In this document: piece after piece, positions 1-9,778 of the stretch
Numbering within the stretch: the first letter of the stretch is position 1
Layout: each line of letters opens with the position of its first letter
From: Strobilurus pachycystidiatus
Taxonomy: Eukaryota; Basidiomycota; Agaricomycetes; Agaricales; Physalacriaceae
Direction of reading: 5' to 3'
NCBI GenBank assembly: GCA_019915135.1
Contig: JAHLMK010000024.1
Coordinates: 248,001 to 312,000, forward strand
DNA length: 64,000 nucleotides
Program-made: the position numbers and the translations under genes
The notes under the pieces: model-generated
The model's database searches: none
What the model saw: only the letters and a program-made list of their open reading frames with translations
Told to the model about the DNA's origin: nothing

Positions 1-239
1 GGACATTGGGCGCCAAGTAAGCATGCTTACTCAGACGTAGATCAGTTATCTCACGCCCCGTAGATTGCCCGAGCGAAGGAGGCGGTGGCGGAGGTAGTTC
101 GATGACCTCCAGTAGAGGGCGAGGATCATCAACCAGGGGTCGAGGTCGAGGGTCTAGGGGTGGTTCAAGAGGCAAACGAGGGAAAGGTGCTGCCAAGTCG
201 AAGTCTGGGGCGTATGGTGCCCCTCAAGGTTTTTTCTAA
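1..239 (+). CDS. 3' end of a zinc-knuckle protein with an RGG-rich tail (partial; possibly DNA topoisomerase III)
   Basis: Only the last two exons are present. The first ends at 16, a 47-nt GT-AG intron spans 17-63, and the last exon runs to the TAA at 237-239. The join reads G-H-W-A-P-N-C-P, the second half of a CCHC zinc knuckle. A glycine run and an Arg/Gly/Ser-rich tail follow, ending in a Lys/Ser segment and Gly-Phe-Phe. Such knuckles bind single-stranded nucleic acid. Fungal DNA topoisomerase III often ends with a zinc knuckle plus an RGG tail, so that is a reasonable candidate, but other RNA-binding proteins share this end and the catalytic part lies outside the window. Confidence 0.6.
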
Positions 240-862
240 ATTATCATCATACACTCCCAATTCTCGCTCTAGGTGGAATCTTGTATTATCACCGTCTAAT
301 CTCGCTGTACCCCAGTTCTTCTAGGCTACCATCCACAGCTGTTTACATGTCCACTCAATGGCAACTACTTCGTCTAGACCTCTTACGAACACGCCGTTTA
401 CACCCAAAGCAGGTTGTAGGCACACACGCCTCGGAAGATCAGCGTGTCTAGTTCCAGATAACTCCAGACCACTTTGAATTGTCATGAACAAATCGAATCT
501 GTAGACAATGATACAAATGTCCCAAAATATACACTTCGATGATAAAAACAGTGCCTAGTGCTTCGTGAATAAGTAAATGAAAACAGGAACTCAAACTCGT
601 GTGTGATATGCCTAGACTCTTCCTACAGCTTGTATACAACATGCTTTGCGAAACAGCACATGAGAAAGAAGAAACGACGGTTGGGTGCGCTGTGGGTATA
701 GTACAATGATACTGATGAAGTCAGTTGGAGGCTGAGAGAAATCGATCCATGGGCACTCACACTGATGTATGAAGAAAGTGCAAAACAGAAGACGTGGATA
801 ACATGAAGAGCATGCAGGGTTGCCGGACTTTCTGTCATGGGTAGTCCTCTGAGGCCGAGCTC
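240..862. other. Convergent intergenic region, no gene seen
   Basis: This stretch separates the 3' end of the zinc-knuckle gene from the 3' end of the minus-strand orphan. It is AT-richer than its neighbours. Two short minus-strand ORFs (448-642, 623-838) have no recognisable motif, and I regard them as chance. Confidence 0.5.
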
Positions 863-1534
863 TCAGACTGACCAGAGGCGCGGCGCTGATGATGAGGATG
901 AAGCCTGACTTGAGTATGAGAATCGGCGGAAAGGGGAGAGGGGATCGACATACTTTATGACACGCGATGAATGTGCTTTATTCGCATTGCGAATGAGGCG
1001 GTTGATACGTTGGCAGCTCTCCATGCGGGACTGCATAATGGACTCGTACATGTCCAAGACACGCAGAGCAGGATTGTGGGCGGCATCCACGCTGGTCTGG
1101 AGACTCTTGCGGGACGCAGGCGCCGATGGCAAGTTCAGTTTGAGGCCCTTCTTTCGTCTGATCCATCGCGATGAGGGAGAGGTGGATCGACGTGAGGGGC
1201 GGATCAAAGATTCGGAGTCGTGCGAGGGAGACGCTGGCGAGCGAGGAGGACTGTCTTCGTCCTCATCGTCGGGGTCTTGAAATTCAGCTTTCGTCTTGTA
1301 CACCCACACGCGCTCCTGCTGGTAGAAGGAGACGAGGGAGTCGAGGTTGTTGGCGGAGGTGCGGAGAACTGGAGCGACTTCGGACATTGGGGAGGTGATG
1401 GTCATGGAATGGCGCTCTGAATGTCGCGGAGGACTATATAAGGCTTGAGAGAGACTAGACGACCGAAGGTGGGGCGGCAGGCTAGTCAAATCCATCGTGG
1501 TAGAAGGCTCTGGACTGATGTGTATTGGCGTCAT
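863..1534 (-). CDS. Hypothetical serine/arginine-rich protein (unrecognised)
   Basis: A single uninterrupted reading frame of about 223 residues. I chose the ATG at 1534 because the frame extends upstream only with a GTG. The N-terminal half is Ser/Pro-rich. The middle has a helical stretch with F-Y-Q-Q-E-R-V-W-V-Y, then an acidic D-E-D-E-D patch and a basic R-R-K-K-G patch. The C-terminal third holds a second likely helix (R-V-L-D-M-Y-E-S-I-M-Q) before a serine run. There is no signal peptide or membrane segment. It is probably a lineage-restricted intracellular protein and I do not recognise the family. It is divergent from EMC10, 263 bp away. Confidence 0.6.
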   Translation of the reverse strand: MTPIHISPEPSTTMDLTSLPPHLRSSSLSQALYSPPRHSERHSMTITSPMSEVAPVLRTSANNLDSLVSFYQQERVWVYKTKAEFQDPDDEDEDSPPRSPASPSHDSESLIRPSRRSTSPSSRWIRRKKGLKLNLPSAPASRKSLQTSVDAAHNPALRVLDMYESIMQSRMESCQRINRLIRNANKAHSSRVIKYVDPLSPFRRFSYSSQASSSSSAPRLWSV

Positions 1535-1797
1535 AAGTGACCTTATTGGGGGTCCAGACACGGCTTAGGCTCATTCCCCATTCATTCCTGTTGCGGATAC
1601 CAGCATCGCAGCCAATAGGCTTCCAGATCGCCCAGTCTTTTGAACCCGAGTCGCTCTAAACAGGGCAGTCACCGTCGGTCTTTTGTGGCGTTGATTGGGC
1701 GAGCCAAGTAGCAAGTTCCATTTCGGGGTCTCCCGATCGCGTTGTCTGATCTGGAACGTGGCCCACGTGCGCCGTCGAGCCTTGTCCTTTCCTCGTC

Positions 1798-2623
1798 ATG
1801 ATCGCCCGCGTTGTCCTGGCCGTGTCGGCCCTTGCGAGCGTGAACGGAGCCGCCGTTGTCGACGTCTATCACCGCGTGTTCCACCCTGCTCTCGAGGAGC
1901 TCCAGTTCGCTCCCAAAGGCCAAATCTTGTCTCTGGACTCAGCGTCGCCGTCCTTCGCCTCGTCTACACAGGACGACTTCAACACCTTTGCCCAGGCGCT
2001 CGGGGAGTACAGCTCAGATGACCGCGCCTTATACCAGGTTGCACTAGAATCAGCGGGCTCCTGGGAATTCTCGTCCATTAAATATGTGTGTTCTGGGTCC
2101 GCTCTGTCCAACTCAATCTAGAGCTTATTTCGCGAACCAGTGCCATCTTGGCCCAGCCGTCTCAGAGGACATCGTATTGCATGCTTCGCTATCAGAACCA
2201 TTTACGCCACACGCTTTGGACTATTTCGTCTCGCCCATTCCCCATAACGGCGCATGTTCCTCCGAATCGGCGACTCAAACCAGCTTTACAAACACAACTG
2301 TGACTCTTCACAGGCCCCATCTGCCGCCTCTGTGGGTCCATCTATCAGTTTGCCACATAGCTTTTTGAATAATGATGCAATCTTAGACCTGAGCTTCGTG
2401 GCCAGCCTCCCGTCGTGACATATACGCCCGGCAGCGGAGAGCCTGTTCCGCCTCCTGAGGAAAAGTCATTCTTGCAGAAGTACTGGATCTATATCGTGGC
2501 AATCACCATCGCTCTTAGTTCGTTACCCTCACTCATGTGTGAACATCAATTGACCCTTCTACAGTGCTCTCAGGTGGCGCAGAGGAGGGTAGTGGAGGTG
2601 GGCCTAAACGTGCCTCGGCATGA
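1798..2623 (+). CDS. EMC10: ER membrane protein complex subunit 10
   Basis: Four exons (1798-2087, 2122-2331, 2387-2517, 2565-2623) join in frame to give 229 residues. The first intron is unusually short (34 nt), so that junction is the least certain. The product has a cleavable signal peptide (about residues 1-19), a lumenal beta-rich domain beginning Y-H-R-V-F-H-P-A-L, and a conserved tail. The tail is P-P-P-E-E-K-S-F-L-Q-K-Y-W followed by one membrane helix (about 195-211) and a short Gly-rich cytosolic end, as is typical of EMC10. The EMC inserts membrane proteins into the ER. The ATG at 1798 starts the signal peptide directly. Confidence 0.88.
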
Positions 2624-2844
2624 ATGCGGATGGACAATGGTCTGGCTAGGGAGGATCTGCGTTGAATCTTACGCCATTGGGTACCTATACATACGAGTCC
2701 ATAGATAGCCGCTCGGGGGAGAGACTTTTGTCATCTCCACGTCGGACACCTGGAATAAGCAATAATTGAGCGGGACTGCGGTCCGCATTACCCGATCCGG
2801 GAAATCTTTCGGCTTACATTGAACAACGGTTGCTTTACGCCAGC

Positions 2845-4310
2845 ATGAGCGCGCATGAAGAGGCGGCCACACCTGACGCCCAGACTCCTGATGCTTTGGC
2901 GCTCGTCAAATCCGTGTCGGACTTGCTGATCCTTGTTTTCATCCACGGCTTCAAAGGCGACGACGAGACCTTCTTGGAGTTTCCGAAAAGGCTGCAGCAT
3001 ATCCTGACCGACACGGTCTCTCAGTGTACGGTCGAGTCCATCGTCTTCCCTGTGTACGAGGTGCGTAAGCCCCTTGTTTCCGAATGGTGCCTCACCCTCA
3101 TCTTTCGATGTCCAGACGAAAGGGGACTTAGTGAGCACCTCTCCTCACAGTGTACAATGACGAGACGAACCGGACGTTCACTCAGAATGAAGCCGTTGTG
3201 CGCTTTGCCGACTGGCTCACCACTTTGACCGTTGAGCGGGAGGTGGCATCAGGTGGCGGGGCTGGAACCGCGAAGATAGTTCTCTGTGGTCACAGGTATG
3301 TGTGTACAACATCTATCTCACTTCGTAGCACAGCGCTGATACCGCATCCAATCCACAGTATGGGTGGCCTTCTCGCAGCAGACACGTTGCGAGAATTCTA
3401 CCGTTCCAGACCTGATCCCAAGGCGCCGCTGTGGCCAAAGATCATTGCCTGCATAGCCTTCGACACCCCAGTGCGTTCAAGCATCGAGTCCACTTCTCGT
3501 TGCTGAATCGCAACAGTACTACGGTCTTCACCCCTACGTGTTCAAGAGCACCGCTACCAAAGCTACAGAATACGCGTCGGCAGCAAAATCGGTTGGCACT
3601 GCGCTTCTTGGCTCGTTCGCTGGCTTCGGCGCAGGAAAGGCGGCGGGAAGCTCCACGCCTGACTCTTCGAAGGCGTCTGGATGGAGTAAATGGGCTCCTG
3701 CTGCGTATGCTGTCGGGGGTGCGATGCTTGCTGGGGCAGCTGCTGGCGGCGCGTACTATAAACGCGAGGATCTCGGCGTGGGGTATGCCTGGGCTACCGA
3801 CCACATGAAATATGTCAAAAACCTTTGGGACGAGACTGCTCTCACGAAACGTGTCGATGACATGTTGGATCTGGAGGACCAGGAGGGGGTTGTCTTCAGA
3901 GTGTAAGAAGCTACCCTATGCTCCTTTTTGCCACCGTTGATGAAGTTTACAGATTCTACACGTACCTCCCCCCGGTACCGCTGGTACAGAACAATCCTCG
4001 AACGTTCATAGTCCTCCCGAAACGCAATTCTCGGGCTGCGAACAGTTTCGTGCCTGCGAAAAATACTGTCGCACCTGACGAATTACAAGCACACACCGGG
4101 ATGTTCAGCGGTAAAACTAATGACGGTTATTATCAACTTGGATTGGAGACGGTCAAGCTGGTTCGGGAGGCGGTCATGCTGGGGCGCGGCATATTCGAGG
4201 ACCCGAATGTCGTGAATGCAGATTTGAAGGATCAGGAAGCGGAATCCCAGGTCGGGGAATCCGAGAAGCAAGGCAAAGAGACACCTTTTGCCGAGACAGA
4301 GATTTCATGA
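2845..4310 (+). CDS. Alpha/beta hydrolase (lipase-like) with a glycine-rich membrane hairpin
   Basis: Five exons (2845-3064, 3151-3295, 3359-3470, 3517-3902, 3953-4310) join in frame to 406 residues. The start is the ATG at 2845; the frame opens further upstream only with TTG. The hydrolase core shows L-V-F-I-H-G-F-K-G near the N-terminus (oxyanion region) and the nucleophile elbow G-H-S-M-G-G, with the Ser at about residue 122 formed across an intron. A typical F-D-T-P-Y-Y-G-L-H-P strand follows. After it come two Gly/Ala-rich hydrophobic stretches and then a Lys/Glu-rich C-terminus. The fold resembles fungal DUF676-like serine hydrolases. The substrate is unknown, and location on an internal membrane is inferred. 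Confidence 0.8.
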
Positions 4311-4377
4311 CACGACTATCTGAATGTACTTTATTTGATGGATGTAATCTATGTATACTACAGTATAACGCTCTCTC

Positions 4378-5103
4378 TACGGCTCTAACATCAGCTTCAT
4401 GGCATATGCGTCCTCACCATCGGCATCTGTATAGGTAGATGGTCAGCGCATCTGAATTCGTATGATGAGTAACTGTGGCGAACAATATTTCTTTTCAATG
4501 TCCTTGACGGTGAATCCGAGGGTGTCTCTGTAGAGACCGAGGGCGGCTCGGTTGGATTTACGGACGTGCAATGACACATATTCGGCTTTGTACATCGCTG
4601 CCATGGCTTCTTCTGCATTTCGGATGAGTTGATGATCATCATGCAGGACGGACAATGCATACGGGATTGAACCATGAGTTTTTTGGCGAGTCCAAGTCGT
4701 CTGTAGGATCGCAAGACAGATATCGAAGTGACGTGCCCGTGGGGTTTCTCTCCTTCAGGTAGGTCCTCTTCCCTGTTGTACTTGTATCAGCCACGCCTAG
4801 ATATCGTAGGGCTGAGCACACATTTTCGCAAGGATATATCCCACTATTCGACCGCTATTATCTTCGGCGACATAAGACAGTGATGGCCATGTAAGGAGGT
4901 GATATAGGTCTGGCGTGGTGAAATCAGGAACAGAGGGATGAGATAGAGCTCAAGCGAACAGTATTTCATGGTGTAGTTTTCAGGCAGGTTCTGCAGATTG
5001 CAGGCCTGCATACCGCTGGTATCTGAGAGGGTTCGATGAAGGTGGGAACCAGCGAATACTGAACGGATTACCGACCTTCGACGCGTGCTACTCTAATGTT
5101 CAT
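4378..5103 (-). CDS. NAA10: N-alpha-acetyltransferase 10, catalytic subunit of NatA
   Basis: Six exons join to about 155 residues of GNAT fold. The N-terminus M-N-I-R-V-A-R is followed by [13 protein letters not shown], the hallmark of NAA10. The acetyl-CoA loop is R-R-L-G-L-A, then [14 protein letters not shown] and the end [12 protein letters not shown]. NatA acetylates N-termini of nascent chains after Met removal. An apparent frameshift near 4614-4662 is a 49-nt GT-AG intron: removing it restores L-M-V-Q-S-Q-E-A-M. The last intron splits the Tyr-Tyr pair. The short C-terminal tail lacks the long acidic extension of animal NAA10. Confidence 0.93.
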
Positions 5104-5444
5104 GACGGAGAAAGGAGAAGGTGAGCTTCCGGACCGAACTTCCGAGACTCTTTCTTTGACATCCAAGCTGCATCTGGCAAAGCCACTATGGCTCGACAAG
5201 GCATACGATGTATGGTAAATGCGGCGGTCTATCCGAAGTGAATTCTTATCTAAAAGTGTCTAGTGGTATGACGAGGCAGGAGAGGGCATCGACGGAGGGT
5301 GCACTCCACGGCCTGGGAGAACATGCACATACATTCACCCCAATCAGTCACAATGGGCTAATGCGGCTCGAAGAAACACGGCAACTGTAGGTTCCACTTT
5401 TTTCTCGCACAAACGCCAATCATGTACATCGCTTCTAGTCGCGT
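5104..5444. promoter_or_regulatory. Intergenic region between divergent NAA10 and the coiled-coil orphan
   Basis: This 341-bp spacer lies between two start codons and must hold both promoters. I see no gene and no clear TATA box or repeated motif. Confidence 0.4.
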
Positions 5445-7508
5445 ATGGGACCGCCGCGGCAAAATTCATACTCATCACCGTATCCCCGAGGCCCGTCGCG
5501 TTCATCATCGAGCCACAGGAGTGACAGTGGCGCAGCGGAGGATTGGGTCAAGCCACCACTGCCGGGCGCGTCGTCGAGTAAACCAACGGACAAGAGCGCG
5601 TCGGGGAGTTGGGACACGATTGGATTCTCAACTGGCTGGACGTCTACAGTCAAGGCTGACGACAGGAGCACGAGTGGCTGGGGATCGACCAATACGACCG
5701 GAGGATGGGCTTCTCCTCCGGGTGGTGGGTGGCGCTCTTCCGAGTGGGGGAAGGAAGCAAGCACGAGTGCACCTGCATGGGGGACAACGTGGGGGCCCGG
5801 GGGCTCATCGAACGGCAAAGCCATGGACACAGACCCCGCTCCTGGTCCCAGTGTGCCATCCAGCGCCAATCGACCAACGTCTTCCGCATCGAACAGCAAT
5901 GCCATGGACACAGACCCCGTCCCTGGTCCGTCCAACGCCAGTCGACCAGCGTCTTTCACTGAGCCCCAGCAATCGACAACGTCCGCGTCTAATATCACCT
6001 GGGGGTCATCGTCTACTCCTGCACGCGACACATGGGGCTTAGCTACGGGTGAGACATCCGAGCCTATGCAGGTTGACCCAGCTCCAGCGGTGTCCTCTAG
6101 CGACAAAGGGAAGGGCAAAGAAGTCTTGCGTGACCGTCCACCCGTTGAGAAACCATCTCTCCCGCACAGAAGGTCGTCCTCGGGTGCCCTTCCCGTGGAA
6201 TCACCAGATCTTGCACGCGTACGAGAAGTGTCGATTGTTTCCAATCGCTCTCATTCTTCCGACAAGTCTGGCAGTCAAGTCTCGAGCATCCCCACAGATC
6301 CCCAGGAAATACATCACAGATCTGTGAAGCAAGTTAAGCCACTCATGCATACTACACCATACTAACTCTTTTCTCTCAGAGAATTTCTCCGATTACTGAA
6401 GCTCAATGCGGAACGGGACGATGCCATAGCGGTGCTCGAGCGTTTCAAGGCGGAGAAGCAGTATGCATCGGTTCAGATGACGCTCGGTGTTGACGACTCG
6501 TTCATCATCACCAAAGACAAGGATCTACAAGATCGTATCGAAAAAATCAATAACAAGATCAAAGAACACGAGCAGCTGCTTTACGAGGAACTCCCAGCCG
6601 TCTCTTCCCAGGAGATCCCTCTCGATGCGTTCGATGCCAACGCTGAGAAGGTGTCGGGATTTCTGGAAGATGTTCAAGGTTGGATCGCACGCCTAGAGGA
6701 GGCAGAGAAGGAGTTTCAGTCGCAACAGCTGTCGTCCAGGAGAGCCGGTCCCCTCGATCCTCTACCCCCCGTGGTGTTCAAGCCGTGGCCAGAGAACCCA
6801 TCTGTGAATTTCATCAACCACCGGCTTCGCAAGATCAGGCAACATACGGAAGAACTACGGCAATTCTTCGAGGAGGAACAGTGGCGGACCGCTGATGAGT
6901 ATTTCGAGCATGCCATGGACGTCAGCTCTCGATTAGACTCCTTGCGGCTGGACAAGCCGCCACAATCTCACGACAACGACCCATTGCTGGTGAAAACTGC
7001 CAATCATCGACACGTCTATGGTGTTCTCCAGGAAGAGGTCAACAGGGTCCGTGCGTCGGTGGAGACTGCTCATGAGACGTTGAGGAAGGCGTTAGCAGAC
7101 AGAGATAACATCAAACTTATGAAAGCGGAGGTAAATCCTTTTTTTTTCTCAACTTTCATCACTCAAATTTAGCATGTACAGGCAGAGAAAAGGGTGCAAC
7201 AAATGGAGGAGAAGGAGCGGGAACGTCGGGTTGCCATACGAGAGCTGTCTGCGGAAATCCAGAATCTACACCTTTTGCATGAGCGACCGCCCTTGCATCT
7301 CCTCGATCCCCTTCTTCAAGGACTCGCCAGGGAGGAGCTCGAGAAGGTCACGCCGTCAGTCCTACAATTGCAGAATGTTGTGGCGCTGGCGACCAAGGAG
7401 AGTGCAGATCGTGTGGCGTTGAAGATCGAAAACCTTCTTGCGCCGACGTTGGGCAAGGCGAAGTCCTTCAGAGTTCGGGCACACAGTCTGGGGTATAATG
7501 GGAGATAG
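5445..7508 (+). CDS. Hypothetical protein: low-complexity Trp/Ser/Pro N-half and coiled-coil C-half
   Basis: Three exons (5445-6328, 6380-7130, 7182-7508) give 653 residues. The first intron fits only as a GC-AG intron with donor GCAAGT at 6329; the nearby GTTAAG is out of phase. The N-terminal ~295 residues are disordered, with W-G motifs (S-G-W-G-S, W-G-T-T-W-G-P-G-G) and repeated A-M-D-T-D-P-x-P-G-P-S elements. The C-terminal ~360 residues are rich in Glu, Lys, Arg and Leu with heptad-like spacing, suggesting long coiled coils. No catalytic motif is visible. I do not recognise the family; a scaffold role is only a guess. Confidence 0.75.
6329..6379 (+). other. GC-AG intron in the coiled-coil gene
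   Basis: Donor GCAAGT at 6329-6334, branch-like ACTAAC at 6361-6366, acceptor TCTCAG ending at 6379, length 51 nt. Exon 1 then ends in phase 2, matching the exon 2 frame that starts A|GAA. The GT donor at 6333 gives a phase mismatch with this acceptor. Confidence 0.75.
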
Positions 7509-7760
7509 TGTAATTTTGTATCTAGTCTTGATCTTGAGAGTAATGTACGGTACATCATTAGCATATTTCCATGTCATGGTACTTAGTTTCTTGAACTCAC
7601 TGTGCGCAGTGAGCACCGGTATACCGGCGTCCCCGATGCCCGAACGCACAAGCCGAGATGACCTGAGATGATGCGTGATGGCGGGGCTGATTGACATCAT
7701 TCTCGGCACGATTATCTCCGGCACTCAATAAATACCACTCACCTTGGGCCACACGATGCA

Positions 7761-9460
7761 ATGGTCTTGTTCCTCCCCGAATTGCCCGTAGGCCAATATC
7801 CAGTCGGCTCGACGACATTCACGTCGCCCGTGGAACCCTCGGTGACCTTTGGCTCAGCAACATTCGAGAATGGCGATCCAGCGCTGGTGTTGGACGAGAT
7901 TGGCTACACCGTGTACTACCCGGCGAACACGACTTCCAAGCCCAAGAAGGGTGTAGACTGGCTTATGAGGCCTTTGAAGGAGAGTTTGAAGGGATTCGCT
8001 ATATTCGGAGGTGTGTCTGAACATTTGATGATGGTCGAGTCTAATAGTAATGTCGTCAATTATCACAGAATCAATCCCAAGATGGGTTCTTTGGCCTGTG
8101 ATATACCTCTATGGCGCCTTAGTGAAGGTACGAGCCTTCGGAAAACATAACGCTCAGATGATTTATATCTATCCAGGTTCCCGTTTACCCCAACGCGCCT
8201 CTACTCCATCCCAAAGAACGCCCTTGGCCGCTAGTCATCTTCACACACGGACTAGGCGGTAGTCGAACAGCGTATAGGTATGTCAAGTCTTTTCATCCAA
8301 TTTACTCAAATCTAACTCCCCTCAGTCAGATCTGTTCGCGACTAGCTGCTTCCGGAAAAGTTGTTCTTGCTGTCGAACATCGGGATGGTACCTCTCCGTG
8401 TTGCATAACACGCGAATGGTGCTCAGACGGTATCCGAAAACCCAGAGTGATCCATTACATCCAGGAGCAAGTTCTGAAGTTTGTCACCGCTGCCAATCAT
8501 CGTCAATATACTAATCTTGCGATCCAAATTTCAGGCGTCCTAGTCCAGCTGAAGATGGAACTCTGCCTTTGCGAGTAGATCAACTCGAGTTTCGTAGGCA
8601 CGAAGTATACGCAGTGTACAACACTTTCGTATCTATGCTACAGCGTCAAGAAGGCTTACAACTGGCAACGCTCGATGATGTCGACATAGACTGGTCCAGT
8701 TGGACGGGGAACGATAATCAGAAGCTGGTACAGTACTCCGAAGACGTCTCTTTAGCTGGACACTCCTTTGGTGGTTGTACAGTGGTACGTATTGTTCTGC
8801 CGTATACATGTGCTTCAATATTGATGAACGAGACCAGTTTCACTTGTTGTCGTCGCCACCGCCATCTTGGGCTTCACCTATACCGATAACCAGGACACTC
8901 ATACACGATCCATGGCTTGATCCGATTCCTTCCCCGGGACCTACTCCTCTAGACCAGTATAAGGTCTCTATGGGTAATAAGGTGTCTTCGTCTTCACAAG
9001 AGACGCTCGTTGTCAACAACAACACAGATTTGGAGAGATCCTTACCCGAATTACTGGTAATAAATTCGCAAGATTTCACGCTTTGGGACGACCACTTCAA
9101 TCGATTGAGAACTGCTACTGAGGCTTGGGGGCCCAAGGCGACGTTAATGACGTTAGGTTCGTTACTTCCTCGCAGGCACATCGTTCTATGATTCATGACG
9201 CCCATACAGTTCAATCTCGACATCCTCATTTCTCGGATTTCTTCGTACTGCCGTTATTACCTGGGAGGAAAGTCGGGGTGAAGATGATGCACTTGATTGC
9301 CCGAGTATCGAACGCCTTTTTGGATGGAGATCTATCCAAGCAATTGAAGCAGGAAAGCGTGATAGAGATGGAGGTTCAGCTAGATGGAAAGAGGAAGAAT
9401 GCTTATGGGAAACCTAAGCGGAAGTTGAAGGGAGCTGTTGGGGACGTTATCATACATTGA
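7761..9460 (+). CDS. Platelet-activating factor acetylhydrolase-like serine hydrolase
   Basis: A multi-exon gene starting with [17 protein letters not shown], the usual start of this family in fungi. Recognisable elements are I-F-T-H-G-L-G-G-S (oxyanion loop), V-E-H-R-D-G-T, the nucleophile elbow G-H-S-F-G-G, and a late H-P-H-F-S-D-F segment matching the catalytic His region. The first intron (about 8011-8068) joins to a helix reading [10 protein letters not shown]. Family members hydrolyse the sn-2 acetyl or short oxidised acyl group of phospholipids. There is no signal peptide, so an intracellular enzyme of PAF-AH II type is likely. It ends in a Lys-rich tail and TGA at 9458. Confidence 0.85.
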
Positions 9461-9778
9461 GGAAGGGGCCTATTTCTGTATCTAATGTGGTGAGGCAGCG
9501 CGCCTCCTACACGACTAAGTATGGAGCTGTATCAGAATAGATAGTAATACTGCACTGCACTAGCCTAGAAACCCGGCTCAGTAGCGAAGACAGCACGCCT
9601 GCAGCTTTGCGTATCACATGATCGTAGATCATTTTTCAAGGCTACATTTGGCACATCGACCTGAACACACCGAGCAAGCTTCTCGACACGCAGGAACGGG
9701 CGAGGTGCGCGACTGCGACTTGGGGTTCGCTATTCTAACAATTTCTGTAGACTTCCGCACGTCCTAGCGTACATATGA
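9461..9778. other. Intergenic region upstream of the PPR-like gene
   Basis: This stretch holds the 3' flank of the hydrolase gene and the 5' flank of the next gene, both on the plus strand. No ORF, RNA gene or repeat was recognised. Confidence 0.4.

Noticed and set aside
4614..4662. Apparent frameshift in NAA10
   Set aside because: Explained by a 49-nt GT-AG intron; removal restores the conserved sequence exactly.
5435..6244. 269-codon minus-strand ORF opposite the low-complexity orphan
   Set aside because: A mirror of the GC-rich, biased coding sequence on the plus strand.
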